From the NCBI RefSeq assembly GCF_037076425.1, contig NZ_AP028127.1, positions 1,456,001-1,520,000 of the forward strand: a DNA stretch of 64,000 nt, in the 5' to 3' direction. This document shows positions 8,113 through 17,272 of the stretch, piece after piece. This DNA comes from Turicibacter faecis. Its GTDB lineage: Bacteria > Bacillota_I > Bacilli_A > MOL361 > Turicibacteraceae. Both the position numbers and the translations under genes were made by a program. The notes below the pieces were generated by a model that saw only the letters and a program-made list of their open reading frames with translations, did no database searches and was not told the origin of the DNA. Position 1 is the first letter of the stretch. Each line of letters begins with the position of its first letter.

Positions 8113-8676
8113 TTAAAACTCTACATTTGGAGCCTGTTCCGCACCAGATTGTGCCTCAAAATAATCTCGTTTTTCTACACCCATTAAACGTGCAACGACA
8201 CTTGTTGGGAACTTACGAATTTTTGAGTTAAACATTTTAACCGATTCATTGTAACGATTACGCTCTACACTAATTCGATTTTCCGTTCCTGCTAATTCAT
8301 CCATTAATGTTTGGAATTGAGCATCAGCCTTTAAGGCCGGATAGTTTTCAGTAATCATCAATAACCTTGAAAGTGCACCTTCTAATTCATTAGATGCTTC
8401 AACCTTATCGTTGATTGTCTTTGCACCAGCTAGTTTTGCACGAGAATCTGCGATTGATGTAAAAACTTCTTTCTCATGCTCCATATAACCTTTTGTTGCA
8501 TTAACTAAATTGGGAATTAAATCAAATCGACGTTGTAATTGAGTTTCTACCGCAGCAAACTGTCCATCTACATTTTCCTCAGCAGAGACAATCCCGTTAT
8601 AACTTGAAATAAAAAAACCTGCTATAACCACAATGATAAATAAAATACCCATTATAATTGGTGCTGATTTTTTCAT
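8113..8676 (-). CDS. LemA family protein
   Basis: 187 aa. One N-terminal membrane segment (residues 5-26), then the helical LemA domain with VDGQFAAVETQLQRRFDLIP, ENYPALKADAQFQTLMDELA, GTENRISVERNRYNE and FNSKIRKFPTSVVARLMG, all diagnostic. Topology is one anchor with the helical bundle outside the membrane. The function is unknown in detail. First gene of a two-gene unit with the TPM-domain protein. Confidence 0.93.
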   Translation of the reverse strand: MKKSAPIIMGILFIIVVIAGFFISSYNGIVSAEENVDGQFAAVETQLQRRFDLIPNLVNATKGYMEHEKEVFTSIADSRAKLAGAKTINDKVEASNELEGALSRLLMITENYPALKADAQFQTLMDELAGTENRISVERNRYNESVKMFNSKIRKFPTSVVARLMGVEKRDYFEAQSGAEQAPNVEF

Positions 8677-8711
8677 CCAAACATCCCCTTTATTTTCAAT
8701 TTTATATGATT

Positions 8712-8720
8712 ATTATAACA
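8712..8720 (-). promoter_or_regulatory. extended -10 element of the lemA unit
   Basis: Minus-strand TGTTATAAT, about 35 nt before the lemA start. No clear -35 box is seen, as is common with extended -10 promoters. Confidence 0.5.
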
Positions 8721-8942
8721 TAAATGAAAGTTTATTAAACATCTATTGCCTTTTTTATTAAATCTTTCCCTAAGGAAGGAGAACGCGAAACCAAATGAAC
8801 CTAACCTAATCCTCAGCCATAATTTTTAACTTAAAAAATCTAATCTCTCCAGTATCAAATCAAAAGGGTCCTTTTTTATCGCTTTTCTTCTCGAGTGATC
8901 AATGACAAATAATCTTGCGCGCCTATTACTTTCACAGGGATT

Positions 8943-9734
8943 TCATTTAGAGGTTGTCTCCTCTTGTCGTTTAGTGACCACCCTATGTGTGAAAAAGAAC
9001 TTTATCCCCATCATAAATAGGGCAGGTGCTAACAAATAACTCGTAATTGCCAATAGGGTATATAAAGACGGTTGATACCGGTAAATGTCCTGAACAAACG
9101 CAATTGGAATCCGTAATGGTTTCTGGATAATCATCAAATTAGCTTCATAATATTTATTTAAAATAAGGCAAATCATCGTTGCCCCCAAAAAATAGGCACT
9201 AAAGTAACCGTAGCTTTTCAAACAAATTAACTCTGGCACATAGCGAAGGTATAAAACATTTAAGTAAATCATGAGAACATGAAATATTAAACTATGAAGA
9301 CTTAAAAAATGCCAGATGGGATAATTCATCAAAGACGTTGTGGGCATCAATAAAAAACTAACACCCCCAACAATCCCCCCTATTATAATAAACGACTCCC
9401 CTAACCTTTTAATAACCCCTTTCCCGTAGCCACTCATAAAAGACGCATAAATAAATAATGAACAAAAGGAAAGAGGAAGCCATGAATCGATTTCAGTATA
9501 TCCATAATAAAACTTGTACCCTATTTTAACTAATTCTAACAAAGTAACAACCCAAGCAATCACGCGTGTAACTCTTATTAAATGATTTTCAGATAAATAG
9601 CGAAAGGACACGCGTAATCCGATGACCAACGCGAAAACACAGATAAATAAGGCTACTAAATGAGGAAGAGTAAACATCCCCGCCGCATCATACTCATGTA
9701 AAGGAGCAAAAATAGGAACTTGCATAAACTCCAT
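8943..9734 (-). CDS. TIGR02206/YwaF-type integral membrane protein
   Basis: 263 aa with seven or so hydrophobic segments. The stretch SWLPLSFCSLFIYASF, then LLMPTTSLMNYPIWHFLSLH and HSLIFHVLMIYL fit the TIGR02206 (YwaF) family, which has conserved polar residues inside the membrane. Function unknown. ATG 9734 with AAGGAGG 9 nt upstream was chosen; the frame extends 13 codons further but without a site. Stands alone. Confidence 0.75.
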   Translation of the reverse strand: MEFMQVPIFAPLHEYDAAGMFTLPHLVALFICVFALVIGLRVSFRYLSENHLIRVTRVIAWVVTLLELVKIGYKFYYGYTEIDSWLPLSFCSLFIYASFMSGYGKGVIKRLGESFIIIGGIVGGVSFLLMPTTSLMNYPIWHFLSLHSLIFHVLMIYLNVLYLRYVPELICLKSYGYFSAYFLGATMICLILNKYYEANLMIIQKPLRIPIAFVQDIYRYQPSLYTLLAITSYLLAPALFMMGIKFFFTHRVVTKRQEETTSK

Positions 9735-10481
9735 AAAAACCCGCCTCCTTCTAATTTCAAACCATAACCTCAAAGCTAAAAAAAGTTACCCCTTAAAACT
9801 ATTCGACCCATAGATTAAGACATAAATTCTTTGTGTTGTTAATGTGCATCCCCCTCCCATTTCCTAATAATTATCCGTATCAGCAGGAGGAAAGAGCATC
9901 TATCAAAAATAATATAACAAAACTCGACAAAATACTACTTATTTTAATCCCTAATCATCACGAGTAGGGATTAAAAATGAAAATAAAGTTTGAGTAGGTT
10001 GTTCAGGTGAGATGGGATTAAGAATAAATAAAAATATAGATTCCTAAAAGAATTCTCATACCATCTACTTCAATCCTCTACACTACATATAATATGTGTG
10101 CTTACCTAATTAATCTACTAAAAAGGAGAATTTTGTCGCTTAAACTTTAAATTCATACTATTCTTTACCTCTCTGAAAAATAGAAGATCTATATGGTTTA
10201 TTTTTTAATACCTATCCCCTTTTCCTGACCCAATGAGAGCTCGAAAGAAATGCCTACACAAAGGGGACCTAATCCTGGCATTTGACAACTATTCGACTCT
10301 CGCCCGTCATCCTCCGTTGAAAAAAGATATTTTTAAAACCGTCTGACTTGAAATCGACAACCCCTTCCTTAAGAATCGTCATTATTAAAAAAAAAGAAGC
10401 GAATCAAAGCATACATACTAGAATCCACTTCTTTTATAGATCTTATCAAACTTCACGCCATAAGATTAAATCTAATCACCT
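9735..10481. other. long intergenic region
   Basis: No convincing gene on either strand. It contains an 11-bp inverted repeat TTTTAATCCCT (9942-9952) / AGGGATTAAAA (9966-9976). At its right end (10387-10434) a minus-strand terminator hairpin with a nine-T run serves the gene at 10482-10757. The rest is AT-rich, with stop codons in all frames, and may be decayed sequence. Confidence 0.5.
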
Positions 10482-10757
10482 TTAACTATTTGGACGAGCA
10501 TCATATTGAGTACGCATCGTCAATATTAATTGATGATGCATCGGCGATTCAACTAAAGGCATCGCTTTACATGCTACTTTTCGAACATCCCCCTGTTCTT
10601 TGTGATGACAACAAGTCGATTTTAAATAACTTAAAAACTCCATATGAGATTTATTCTGACACAGCTGCTGATTTTTTCTAAACGTCAGCTTATTATCTCC
10701 CTCCGTTTGGTAAAAAACATCGTCATTTTCTAAAATCCCCTTTAGTTTATGAGCCAT
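10482..10757 (-). CDS. small unknown protein
   Basis: 91 aa from ATG 10757, which has a GGGGAGAG site 5-8 nt upstream. The protein is hydrophilic, with several Cys and His residues (CQNKSH, CCHHKEQ, MHHQ), but the spacing does not match a metal-binding motif I know. It is followed by a good terminator, which supports a real transcript. Family not recognised; the IS4-type element lies about 120 bp upstream. Confidence 0.45.
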   Translation of the reverse strand: MAHKLKGILENDDVFYQTEGDNKLTFRKNQQLCQNKSHMEFLSYLKSTCCHHKEQGDVRKVACKAMPLVESPMHHQLILTMRTQYDARPNS

Positions 10758-10880
10758 TCTATCTCTCCCCCTTTGTCCTACTAATAGCATACGCGAATCC
10801 CCTCTAAAATATACGAATCTCGCGGTGAAAATACACTAAATTTTGGTAATAACACTCCGTTATCTCTCATTTTTCTATAA

Positions 10881-12257
10881 ACTATTAATGTGCAATTTTT
10901 AAGAAAAATTTTCCAAGGAATGAAAATACACTTACCCTATGCAATTTTCAACTCTTCAAAAATGGTTTTTAATTCCACACCTTTTTGAGCTTTATGATAA
11001 ATTAATTTCACTAATTCTTGTTTTTGCTTTCGTTGACACTGGCGTAAACTGTCACCCAAACAACGATTATTTAACGTTATTCGTTTTAAATAAAGGTAAA
11101 CGAATTGAATCATTAACATCAATCGTTTAATCCCTTGTAAAGTTCGAATTTGATAGTTCCCCATTCCGAAATTTTGCTTCACTTCTCGGAAGAAAATTTC
11201 AATAGGCCAACGTTTAGTATAGTGTTTAAGTAGTTGTTTGGCAGACATTTTCAAATCATGACTCATAAAACAACGTAAAGCTTTTTCTTCCAAAGGAGCC
11301 GTTTGGCGCAACTTAAAATGATTTGGACGACATGTCCCCCTCTTATTCGTCCCTTATATAGATACGTATAATAACGCTCAGATCCGACGGTCACTAAGTC
11401 GAGATCATGAAGGGATAATGTTTTCGCAAATTGTTTCAGTTGAATTCCGTTGGGACGGTAACCTTTAGGAAGAATGATTCGATTCGTTTTAATCGCTCCT
11501 AAATAATGAAACCCGACTTGCTTAGCCGTTTGAAGGAGAGCTTCACACGTATACCAACTATCCGCTAAGACATAGCCTTTATAGGGAGGTTTGGGTAATT
11601 CCATCAGAGCTCTTCGAACGAGTTCGATTTTACTCTGTTTCTCTTTTTCATAGGGAATGATTTGATAAGGAAGAATTAAATCCTCACATTGAAGCATCAA
11701 GGCGACAAATTGATGACCATAAACGTGTTGATGATGAAGATGAGAAAAGTGCCAGCTACATCCTTGAATAGGATGTGTTGCCCGTGACGAAGGTTTAGTT
11801 TTAACACAAGTCGTATCATCAACCATCACGTAAATAGGTTGTTGAGTTTGATAAGAACGCTGATAGATACAGGATAAAACATAGGTTTGAATCTGGTGAC
11901 TGATCGCCTCCTCATCCCAAGGACTATCCGTTAAAAATCGTCCAAAACTTGTCCGATGACAGTGTTTAACGGCAGAGATTTTCCCCTGATAATTTTCCTG
12001 AATCATCAAGTTTAGAAACTGGTTAACATGATTAAACTGAGGTTTAGATAAGAATAAATCTAAATCAAGTTGTTTTAAAAATTTGAAAATTGAATTTGAA
12101 TCTGATATAATACTATCCATGAACATTAACTTAATTCCCCCTCGTTAATTGGTTGTAGGAGACTTAATTATACAGGGATTTAAGTTAATGTTTTTTCTTT
12201 TTTTACTGGTATTTTATAGCTGGAAATTAATTGGAAGTAGTTTTGCACATTAATAGT
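10881..12257 (-). mobile_element. IS4-family insertion sequence, copy 1 (1377 bp)
   Basis: Ends are the perfect inverted repeats ACTATTAATGTGCAA and TTGCACATTAATAGT. The same 1377-bp element recurs at 18286-19662. The flanks share ATAA (10877-10880 and 12258-12261), at best a 4-bp target duplication. It carries one transposase gene on the minus strand, interrupted by a frameshift. Its right end lies next to the T-run of the tRNA-Cys terminator. Confidence 0.9.
10937..12126 (-). pseudogene. IS4-family DDE transposase, frameshifted (copy 1)
   Basis: Two overlapping frames make one transposase: residues 1-272 (ATG 12126, GGGGA site) up to the end of VVQIILS, then the second frame from LRQTAPLEEKALRCF to 10937; joined, about 396 aa, a normal IS4 length. 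Catalytic residues visible: aspartate in MVDDTTCVKT (about 103), aspartate in VLADSWYTC (about 189), and the IS4 signature Y-x2-R-x3-E-x6-K in YTKRWPIEIFFREVK (E about 310). At the junction this copy reads AGTTGCGCC where copy 2 reads AGTCTGCCC. A single added C (AGTCTGCGCC) restores one frame. Whether the break is real or a sequencing artefact is discussed under findings. Confidence 0.8.
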
Positions 12258-12259
12258 AT

Positions 12260-12296
12260 AAAAAAAGAATCCGTAAAAATTTCTTTCTACGGATTC
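12260..12296 (-). terminator. terminator of the tRNA-Cys cluster
   Basis: GAATCCGTA / TACGGATTC 9-bp stem (12267-12275, 12288-12296) with seven T on the minus strand, downstream of the last tRNA gene. Confidence 0.8.
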
Positions 12297-12320
12297 CTTT
12301 TTACTCTAACGTCAAGAAAA

Positions 12321-12393
12321 TGGAGGCATCAATCGGAGTCGAACCGATGCATTGGAAATAATATTCCCTGCCTTACCTCTTGGCTATGACGCC
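12321..12393 (-). tRNA. tRNA-Cys-derived gene with altered anticodon arm (variant or pseudo-tRNA)
   Basis: 73 nt. The D-arm and T-arm are identical to the three tRNA-Cys genes beside it, with an encoded CCA end. The anticodon region has changed from TGGGACTGCAACTCCC to AGGGAATATTATTTCC, with one base lost before the stem. With U33 the loop would read AUAUUAU (anticodon AUU), but the stem is poor and can refold into a 6-bp hairpin. In the acceptor stem C5-G68 has become U5-A68, a compensated change, while G4-C69 became G-U. Probably not a working tRNA-Cys. Confidence 0.6.
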
Positions 12394-12412
12394 TATTTCT
12401 ATTTTCTTTTAA

Positions 12413-12486
12413 TGGAGGCGCCAATCGGAGTCGAACCGATGCTCAGGGAGTTGCAGTCCCACGCCTTACCTCTTGGCTATGGCGCC
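12413..12486 (-). tRNA. tRNA-Cys (GCA)
   Basis: 74 nt, full cloverleaf on the minus strand: acceptor GGCGCCA/TGGCGCC, anticodon loop CTGCAAC, T-loop TTCGACT, CCA encoded. Third of four in the tandem cluster as transcribed. Confidence 0.95.
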
Positions 12487-12505
12487 TGTTTCTATTTTCT
12501 TTTAA

Positions 12506-12579
12506 TGGAGGCGCCAATCGGAGTCGAACCGATGCTCAGGGAGTTGCAGTCCCACGCCTTACCTCTTGGCTATGGCGCC
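12506..12579 (-). tRNA. tRNA-Cys (GCA)
   Basis: 74 nt, identical in sequence to the copy at 12413-12486, including the encoded CCA. The spacer between the two is 19 nt. Confidence 0.95.
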
Positions 12580-12597
12580 TTTTCTATTTTCTTTTAA

Positions 12598-12671
12598 TGG
12601 AGGCGCCAATCGGAGTCGAACCGATGCTCGGGGAGTTGCAGTCCCATGCCTTACCTCTTGGCTATGGCGCC
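12598..12671 (-). tRNA. tRNA-Cys (GCA)
   Basis: 74 nt, first gene of the cluster. It differs from the next two copies at the edge of the anticodon stem (26 A, 43 C) but keeps the GCA anticodon and CCA end. Confidence 0.95.
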
Positions 12672-12686
12672 TTTTCTTCATACTTC

Positions 12687-12692
12687 ATTATA
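12687..12692 (-). promoter_or_regulatory. -10 box of the tRNA-Cys cluster
   Basis: A perfect TATAAT on the minus strand lies 15 nt before the first tRNA gene. The -35 region is not clear. Confidence 0.5.
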
Positions 12693-12796
12693 TGCATTCA
12701 ATCAAGAAAATGAACCATTTGTCCTATAAAATAGAAATATTTTTAGGCCTCATTAATTGAATGTCCACTCTCCCCTGTACAATAAAAACAACATAA

Positions 12797-12825
12797 AAAA
12801 TGGAAACAGTCCCTGTTTCCATTTT
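12797..12825. terminator. terminator of the SIR2-domain gene
   Basis: AAAATGGAAACAG / CTGTTTCCATTTT, a 13-bp stem with a 3-nt loop, overlapping the stop codon; A- and T-runs on both sides. Confidence 0.8.
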
Positions 12826-15448
12826 AGTGATGAAGGTGTTCATAAACATCAAAGAAAAGTTTAATCCAATGCGAGGGTGCCTTCCCATCCCTAATGTTTT
12901 GAATTAACCGTCCAGTTATGTCTTTCCTATAAGGGCTCTGTGCCAATTGCCGGTGAATAGCAACAGGGAGTTCAAATAACCATTCATCTTCAATCATTAA
13001 TAAGGCTCCTTCGTGGTAATGAATTAAAAAATGAGCCTTCTTATCTTGTTCCATTAACTCCTCGAATCCGTCCTCTCTTAAATACTGACATAAAATCCAC
13101 TGCGCTACCGTTATTAAATCTTTTGGAGCACGTTGTAAATGATGATAAATACCGTTAGCAAACGGTTGGTAATCCATCTCAATTTGAGCCTCGATTGCCT
13201 GTTGAATCGATCTAAAATTAAAGCAAGACTGCCACCTTCTCTCTAATTCCAATACGATCTGCTCACGTACATCCGATAAGGTGATATTAAATAACATAAT
13301 GAGCTCATCATCCGTTAATTGATTGAGATACATCCTTACAAGTGAAGATAACTCACCATTTGGCCCCGTTAAAAAGGAGGCTAACTTCACATATTCCACG
13401 TCCAAAAATTCATGAAGGACATGTCTCCCTACAAAGTGCCGTATTAACTGTTGCACAATCATCCCCTCAATCACCGGACACAGTTGAGTTCGTGACATTA
13501 AAAATTCAAGGCACTCCCCAATCGTAGTAGAAACCATCACTTGACTAAATAAAAAACGAACCATTCGAATCAGTTGTTCATCACCCATAGATAGTAACCC
13601 ATACACCTCTAAAAGTGTTTGCCGCATTCTACCAATCCCCTGCTCGACCTCTTTTGAAAGTGCCTGATTCGTTAATAAAGAAAAAACGTGTTGACCATAC
13701 CCAATTAATTCATCCACATGCTTTGTCTGTAAACGCGTGATTCCCATTCGAGCAATCAAACTTTGAAGCTCTTTACGGCTCATATAATGAATCATTAAAT
13801 ACAAGGTAAACGAATCAAGTTCTTGAGCACCTTGCATCAAACGCATCTCTATATATTTTTTATATAAGTAAGTCACCTCCTGACAATGATTAATGACCAA
13901 CTTATTTTCATCAATAAATTCAAATAATTCTTGAATTTTAAATTGCACCTGCTCTAATTGAGAAGATCCCTTGGTCAAATCATCCGCTAAAACGAGCACC
14001 TCACTTAAATACTGATTTATAAAAGAAAAATTACTCAAATCAGCTAAAAAAACATACTTTCTCTTAAAACTAGCCGGCAAATGATAGTAGAGTAATTCCA
14101 AATTCAGCTGAGAAATCTCATCAGCCACCCCTAGACCCTCCTCCGGCGCTAAGCGCGAAACAATTAATTTCCCCACGAAATACCGATTAAACTGAGCTAA
14201 AAAATAAAGTAAATACTGTCGGCTCTTAAACGCCTCAACAGCTGTCTTCTTATATAAATCGTAAGCGTAAGACCAATTACCATGCCTAAACTGATAGTAA
14301 GCTCGATCATAGTGCTGCCAACTCCCCCCCTCGTTAACACAACATTCCGACAATATACTCGTATATGGTGGCATTAAATAATTTTTTTTATTGTTACTGA
14401 GCTCATACACCTCTCCATCCCTAGAAGACACGCGGCAAATTCCTGCTTTTTTTAATAACTCAAAAGTTTCAGCTTTGAGCTGACTTGTTTCTAACAACGT
14501 TAACTCTCCTAATTCTGAAACTTCGTCCTCAATCAATAATCTTAAATCCTTTAATCGTGCCCGTTTCAGCTCAATCAGTGGACGCAATTGATAAGCTAAT
14601 TTTTCCTCCTTTAACACATGTTGATACATATTTTCTAAATTTAACGAAGAGAGTGCCTGAAAAAATGAGCGATAACGTTCTAGATACGGATACTTCTGTG
14701 CCTCTTTTAGAAGATAATTCACATCAATCACATGAATACCTTGAGATTTATAATAATCAAAACTATTATGATCAAGCATCTGTTCTAAATAAAGGAGATA
14801 AACGGGTTGAAAACTACTTCCTTGTAATTCCTTCACCCAATTTAAAATCAATTTCATATTACGGTCATTTAATGAATATCCAACAAAGAGCGTCGTATTC
14901 GATGCAATAATTGATTTGACCATCGTTTCAATGAGACGAAACTGGCGGCTATAAGACAGATAGTCGTTTTCTTTTAAAACAACATTCTGATGCCGAACAT
15001 CTCCATGCATCTTAATTAAAAATTTCTTTGTTCTCGTCTGGGAAACTTCCTCATCCTTTGCAATCACATCATAAAATAAGCCTCTAGCATAAATAGCCTG
15101 TTCTAGTAAATCATCATAATTAGTAGTGATTAAATGGACCGGATTTAGTTTTAAAATCTCATCATGAATCAAATTACTTTGTAAATCCAAATCAAAAATA
15201 TCCCGTAATAAATCATAATATTCTTTATGCCCGCGCAAATTATAATATTTTTGTGGAATTCGTAAATATTCATTTTGCGAGTATTTCTCTTTTTGTTCAG
15301 AAAAGGGACCGGCAAATTGGTCAATAACCTCCTTCCACGAAGGAAAATGAGAGAGCATCGACACCCCCGCCCCAACAACAACCACTAACTTGTTATCTTC
15401 TGACGCCCTTTTAATAATCCTTAAACTCTCTTGAATAAATGGTTCCAT
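12824..15448 (-). CDS. large SIR2-domain protein, likely anti-phage NADase-type
   Basis: 874 aa from ATG 15448 (GGGGG site 6-7 nt upstream; the frame extends 17 codons further). Residues 1-230 form a SIR2-like (SIR2_2 type) fold: VVVVGAGVSMLSHFPSW (NAD-binding GAGVS), TTNYDDLLE with the conserved Asn, MHGD with the conserved His, and LFVGYSLNDRNM. Residues 250-874 are almost all helical, with Leu/Gln/Glu-rich repeats and no recognised motif. Proteins with an N-terminal SIR2 domain and a long helical sensor region are known defence NADases (for example DSR-type), which deplete NAD on infection. Here it stands alone with its own terminator. SIR2 domain certain; defence role inferred. Confidence 0.8.
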   Translation of the reverse strand: MEPFIQESLRIIKRASEDNKLVVVVGAGVSMLSHFPSWKEVIDQFAGPFSEQKEKYSQNEYLRIPQKYYNLRGHKEYYDLLRDIFDLDLQSNLIHDEILKLNPVHLITTNYDDLLEQAIYARGLFYDVIAKDEEVSQTRTKKFLIKMHGDVRHQNVVLKENDYLSYSRQFRLIETMVKSIIASNTTLFVGYSLNDRNMKLILNWVKELQGSSFQPVYLLYLEQMLDHNSFDYYKSQGIHVIDVNYLLKEAQKYPYLERYRSFFQALSSLNLENMYQHVLKEEKLAYQLRPLIELKRARLKDLRLLIEDEVSELGELTLLETSQLKAETFELLKKAGICRVSSRDGEVYELSNNKKNYLMPPYTSILSECCVNEGGSWQHYDRAYYQFRHGNWSYAYDLYKKTAVEAFKSRQYLLYFLAQFNRYFVGKLIVSRLAPEEGLGVADEISQLNLELLYYHLPASFKRKYVFLADLSNFSFINQYLSEVLVLADDLTKGSSQLEQVQFKIQELFEFIDENKLVINHCQEVTYLYKKYIEMRLMQGAQELDSFTLYLMIHYMSRKELQSLIARMGITRLQTKHVDELIGYGQHVFSLLTNQALSKEVEQGIGRMRQTLLEVYGLLSMGDEQLIRMVRFLFSQVMVSTTIGECLEFLMSRTQLCPVIEGMIVQQLIRHFVGRHVLHEFLDVEYVKLASFLTGPNGELSSLVRMYLNQLTDDELIMLFNITLSDVREQIVLELERRWQSCFNFRSIQQAIEAQIEMDYQPFANGIYHHLQRAPKDLITVAQWILCQYLREDGFEELMEQDKKAHFLIHYHEGALLMIEDEWLFELPVAIHRQLAQSPYRKDITGRLIQNIRDGKAPSHWIKLFFDVYEHLHH

Positions 15449-15667
15449 TTGTACCCCCATCCCTGTGTGTCTTCTAATCAATGCCTGCATGACGCTCATC
15501 CCAATATGTTTAACGATTCAATCGATGCCTAATCACTCACGGTTTATCTCTCCTATTTTATGAGGGATCTCCTCCTAGCATACCGTTCGTTCATCACAAA
15601 CTAAATTCTTTCAATTATATTCTTTTAAAAATAGGTTAAACTAACAGTAACTATAGGAGGGATTCTT

Positions 15668-15934
15668 GTGAGCCTAAAAGAAACATATGATGATTTATTT
15701 TTCAAATCTTCGGAAGTCCAAAAGAATTTAGATACATTAAAACAACGAATGGAAGAACTCGATACACAAATTCAAGTGATTGAACGTAACCCTAATTTTT
15801 TAGAAACAGACGTTGAACCATTGTACGAGTTACTTTGGAAGGCGAGAATAGATTATAAAAAACAACAAACTGAATTTCATACTTTAACGCTCCAACTCCA
15901 ACAGCTCAACCATATTCTTGAGGATCTCCACTAG
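15668..15934 (+). CDS. small coiled-coil protein
   Basis: 88 aa from GTG 15668 after a strong AGGAGGG site. Almost entirely helical with heptad hydrophobics in two blocks (about residues 10-42 and 55-88), broken by a short NPNFLETDVEP turn, so probably a helical hairpin. Not recognised. It is divergent from the SIR2 gene, 220 bp away, and has its own terminator; no evidence that the two act together. Confidence 0.65.
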   Translation: MSLKETYDDLFFKSSEVQKNLDTLKQRMEELDTQIQVIERNPNFLETDVEPLYELLWKARIDYKKQQTEFHTLTLQLQQLNHILEDLH

Positions 15935-15951
15935 TCCTCTCTCTTCACCAT

Positions 15952-15978
15952 AAAAAAAGCATCCTATGATGCTTTTTT
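15952..15978. terminator. bidirectional terminator
   Basis: AAAAAAGCATC / GATGCTTTTTT with a 4-nt loop between two convergent genes. Confidence 0.85.
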
Positions 15979-16633
15979 ATTTCAAGTAAATCGGATGGTA
16001 AGAAGCAATATAACCACTGTCACCATTAGGTTCAAAAACGACGGTAGCTGCTCCTACCTTGTGGCAATCAACAGTCATGGACCACCCTTTATCTAAAATC
16101 AGTTGATCTCCTAACATCCTATCCTCTAATTCATATAAATCTAAATCAATCGTATAAGTCCCATCCTCATTTTGCTGACACTGATAAACCTCAGGATAAA
16201 TCGCATCTTTATGAACAGGAATTTCTGGACGTGCAACATAATCCCCTAAATCAATATAGATATTATCAATGACAAGGTCTTCATTAAAATAATGATCAAT
16301 TAATGACTTCATCATCTTTTTATCGAAAGCCACATACACCTCTTCATTTTTAAACATCTGTTCAACCATTGCTGGATACTCAAGTTCAAGCATATAAGAG
16401 GAAAAGTTCAAAAGTTGAAGCGTGTGTTCCTCATCCGCTTCATAATCTAAAAAGTGTGTCACCGTTAATGCGCTAAAATACTCATTTAACTCACCCACCT
16501 GTACATCAGAAAGAGGAATAACCCATTCCTCTTCGGTTTCAACAGATACTGCCTTACTGTTTCCAAAGCTCAATAAAATAACTACACATAACATCGCCAA
16601 TGAAAACCAAACCATACCTAACACCTGTTTCAT
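15977..16633 (-). CDS. secreted or membrane-anchored unknown protein
   Basis: 218 aa. Residues 1-28 form a signal peptide or anchor (WFSLAMLCVVILLSF). The exported part is acidic, with repeated YxxDLDLYELEDR-type stretches in its second half. It has a ribosome site AAAGGAG. No family recognised. Its upstream region holds a large hairpin (16665-16739). Confidence 0.65.
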   Translation of the reverse strand: MKQVLGMVWFSLAMLCVVILLSFGNSKAVSVETEEEWVIPLSDVQVGELNEYFSALTVTHFLDYEADEEHTLQLLNFSSYMLELEYPAMVEQMFKNEEVYVAFDKKMMKSLIDHYFNEDLVIDNIYIDLGDYVARPEIPVHKDAIYPEVYQCQQNEDGTYTIDLDLYELEDRMLGDQLILDKGWSMTVDCHKVGAATVVFEPNGDSGYIASYHPIYLK

Positions 16634-17272
16634 TAAAAATTCGCTCCTTTAATCTGTTCTCATAAAGATGATTTTGTTTATAAATGCGGATTCAACACGC
16701 TCTCAAACCCTTTGAGTTAGAGTGAGTTAAAATCATCTTCATCCATCGAGCAGATTTTTAAATTTACCTTGCTAGATAAAACCTTATGCCTGTGCAGATA
16801 AATTTTTACGATTCTTAAAACATGGATGGCGACACCGGCAACTTTCTTACCATTACCCCACCATCAGAAGGAAGCACTGGTTAAAATATAAAGACCCTTT
16901 CTAGTTGATAGATTTGATGATTAAACCTGTTGCAACGCAACCCTCTCTTCCATCATGCGACAAATTAATGATTGATATCTATTATAGTTTATTCCACAAG
17001 CCTAAAAAAGTTGACAATGTAAAAGGCTATAACTGGGATCTGTTATAGCCTTTCGTAGTGATGTGATTAATTATTTAGACATTCCCATTCACATATATAT
17101 GTCCTTTAATCCCTAGATAGACCTTTAGAAGAAATAAAAGTTAAAAGTTGACCGATTTATTCACCCCTTCAATGGTTACACACCATCGATTAATAAACCC
17201 ACGCCCGCATCGCCTACGATGCCCATTCCAAACAGGACCCTAGCTTCGGAAGCCCCCCTCTGTTTCTACGTT
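16634..17272. other. long intergenic region with two hairpins
   Basis: No gene seen. Two structures stand out. AAGATGATTTT (16665-16675) pairs with AAAATCATCTT (16729-16739), with a second stem CTCTCAAA / TTTGAG..AGAG inside, just upstream of the 16633 start. AAAGGCTATAAC (17022-17033) pairs perfectly with GTTATAGCCTTT (17042-17053). The second has only a short T-run on the minus side. They may be a leader structure and a small RNA or orphan terminator. Confidence 0.45.

Noticed and set aside
11263-11311. Programmed -1 frameshift in the IS4-type transposase at GAAGAAAAAG
   Set aside because: An A5G run is present in the overlap, but the two copies differ just upstream in a way that one missing base each explains, and the joined frame fits the family better. 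Kept only as a secondary option.
12321-12671. Regularly spaced repeats that could look like a CRISPR array
   Set aside because: Units are 73-74 nt and fold as tRNAs with CCA ends; spacers are nearly the same and AT-rich.
12352-12760. Plus-strand open frames with repeated EAPIGVEPMLRELQSHALPLGYG-type sequence
   Set aside because: They are the reverse complement of the tandem tRNA-Cys genes; the protein repeat only mirrors the tRNA repeat.
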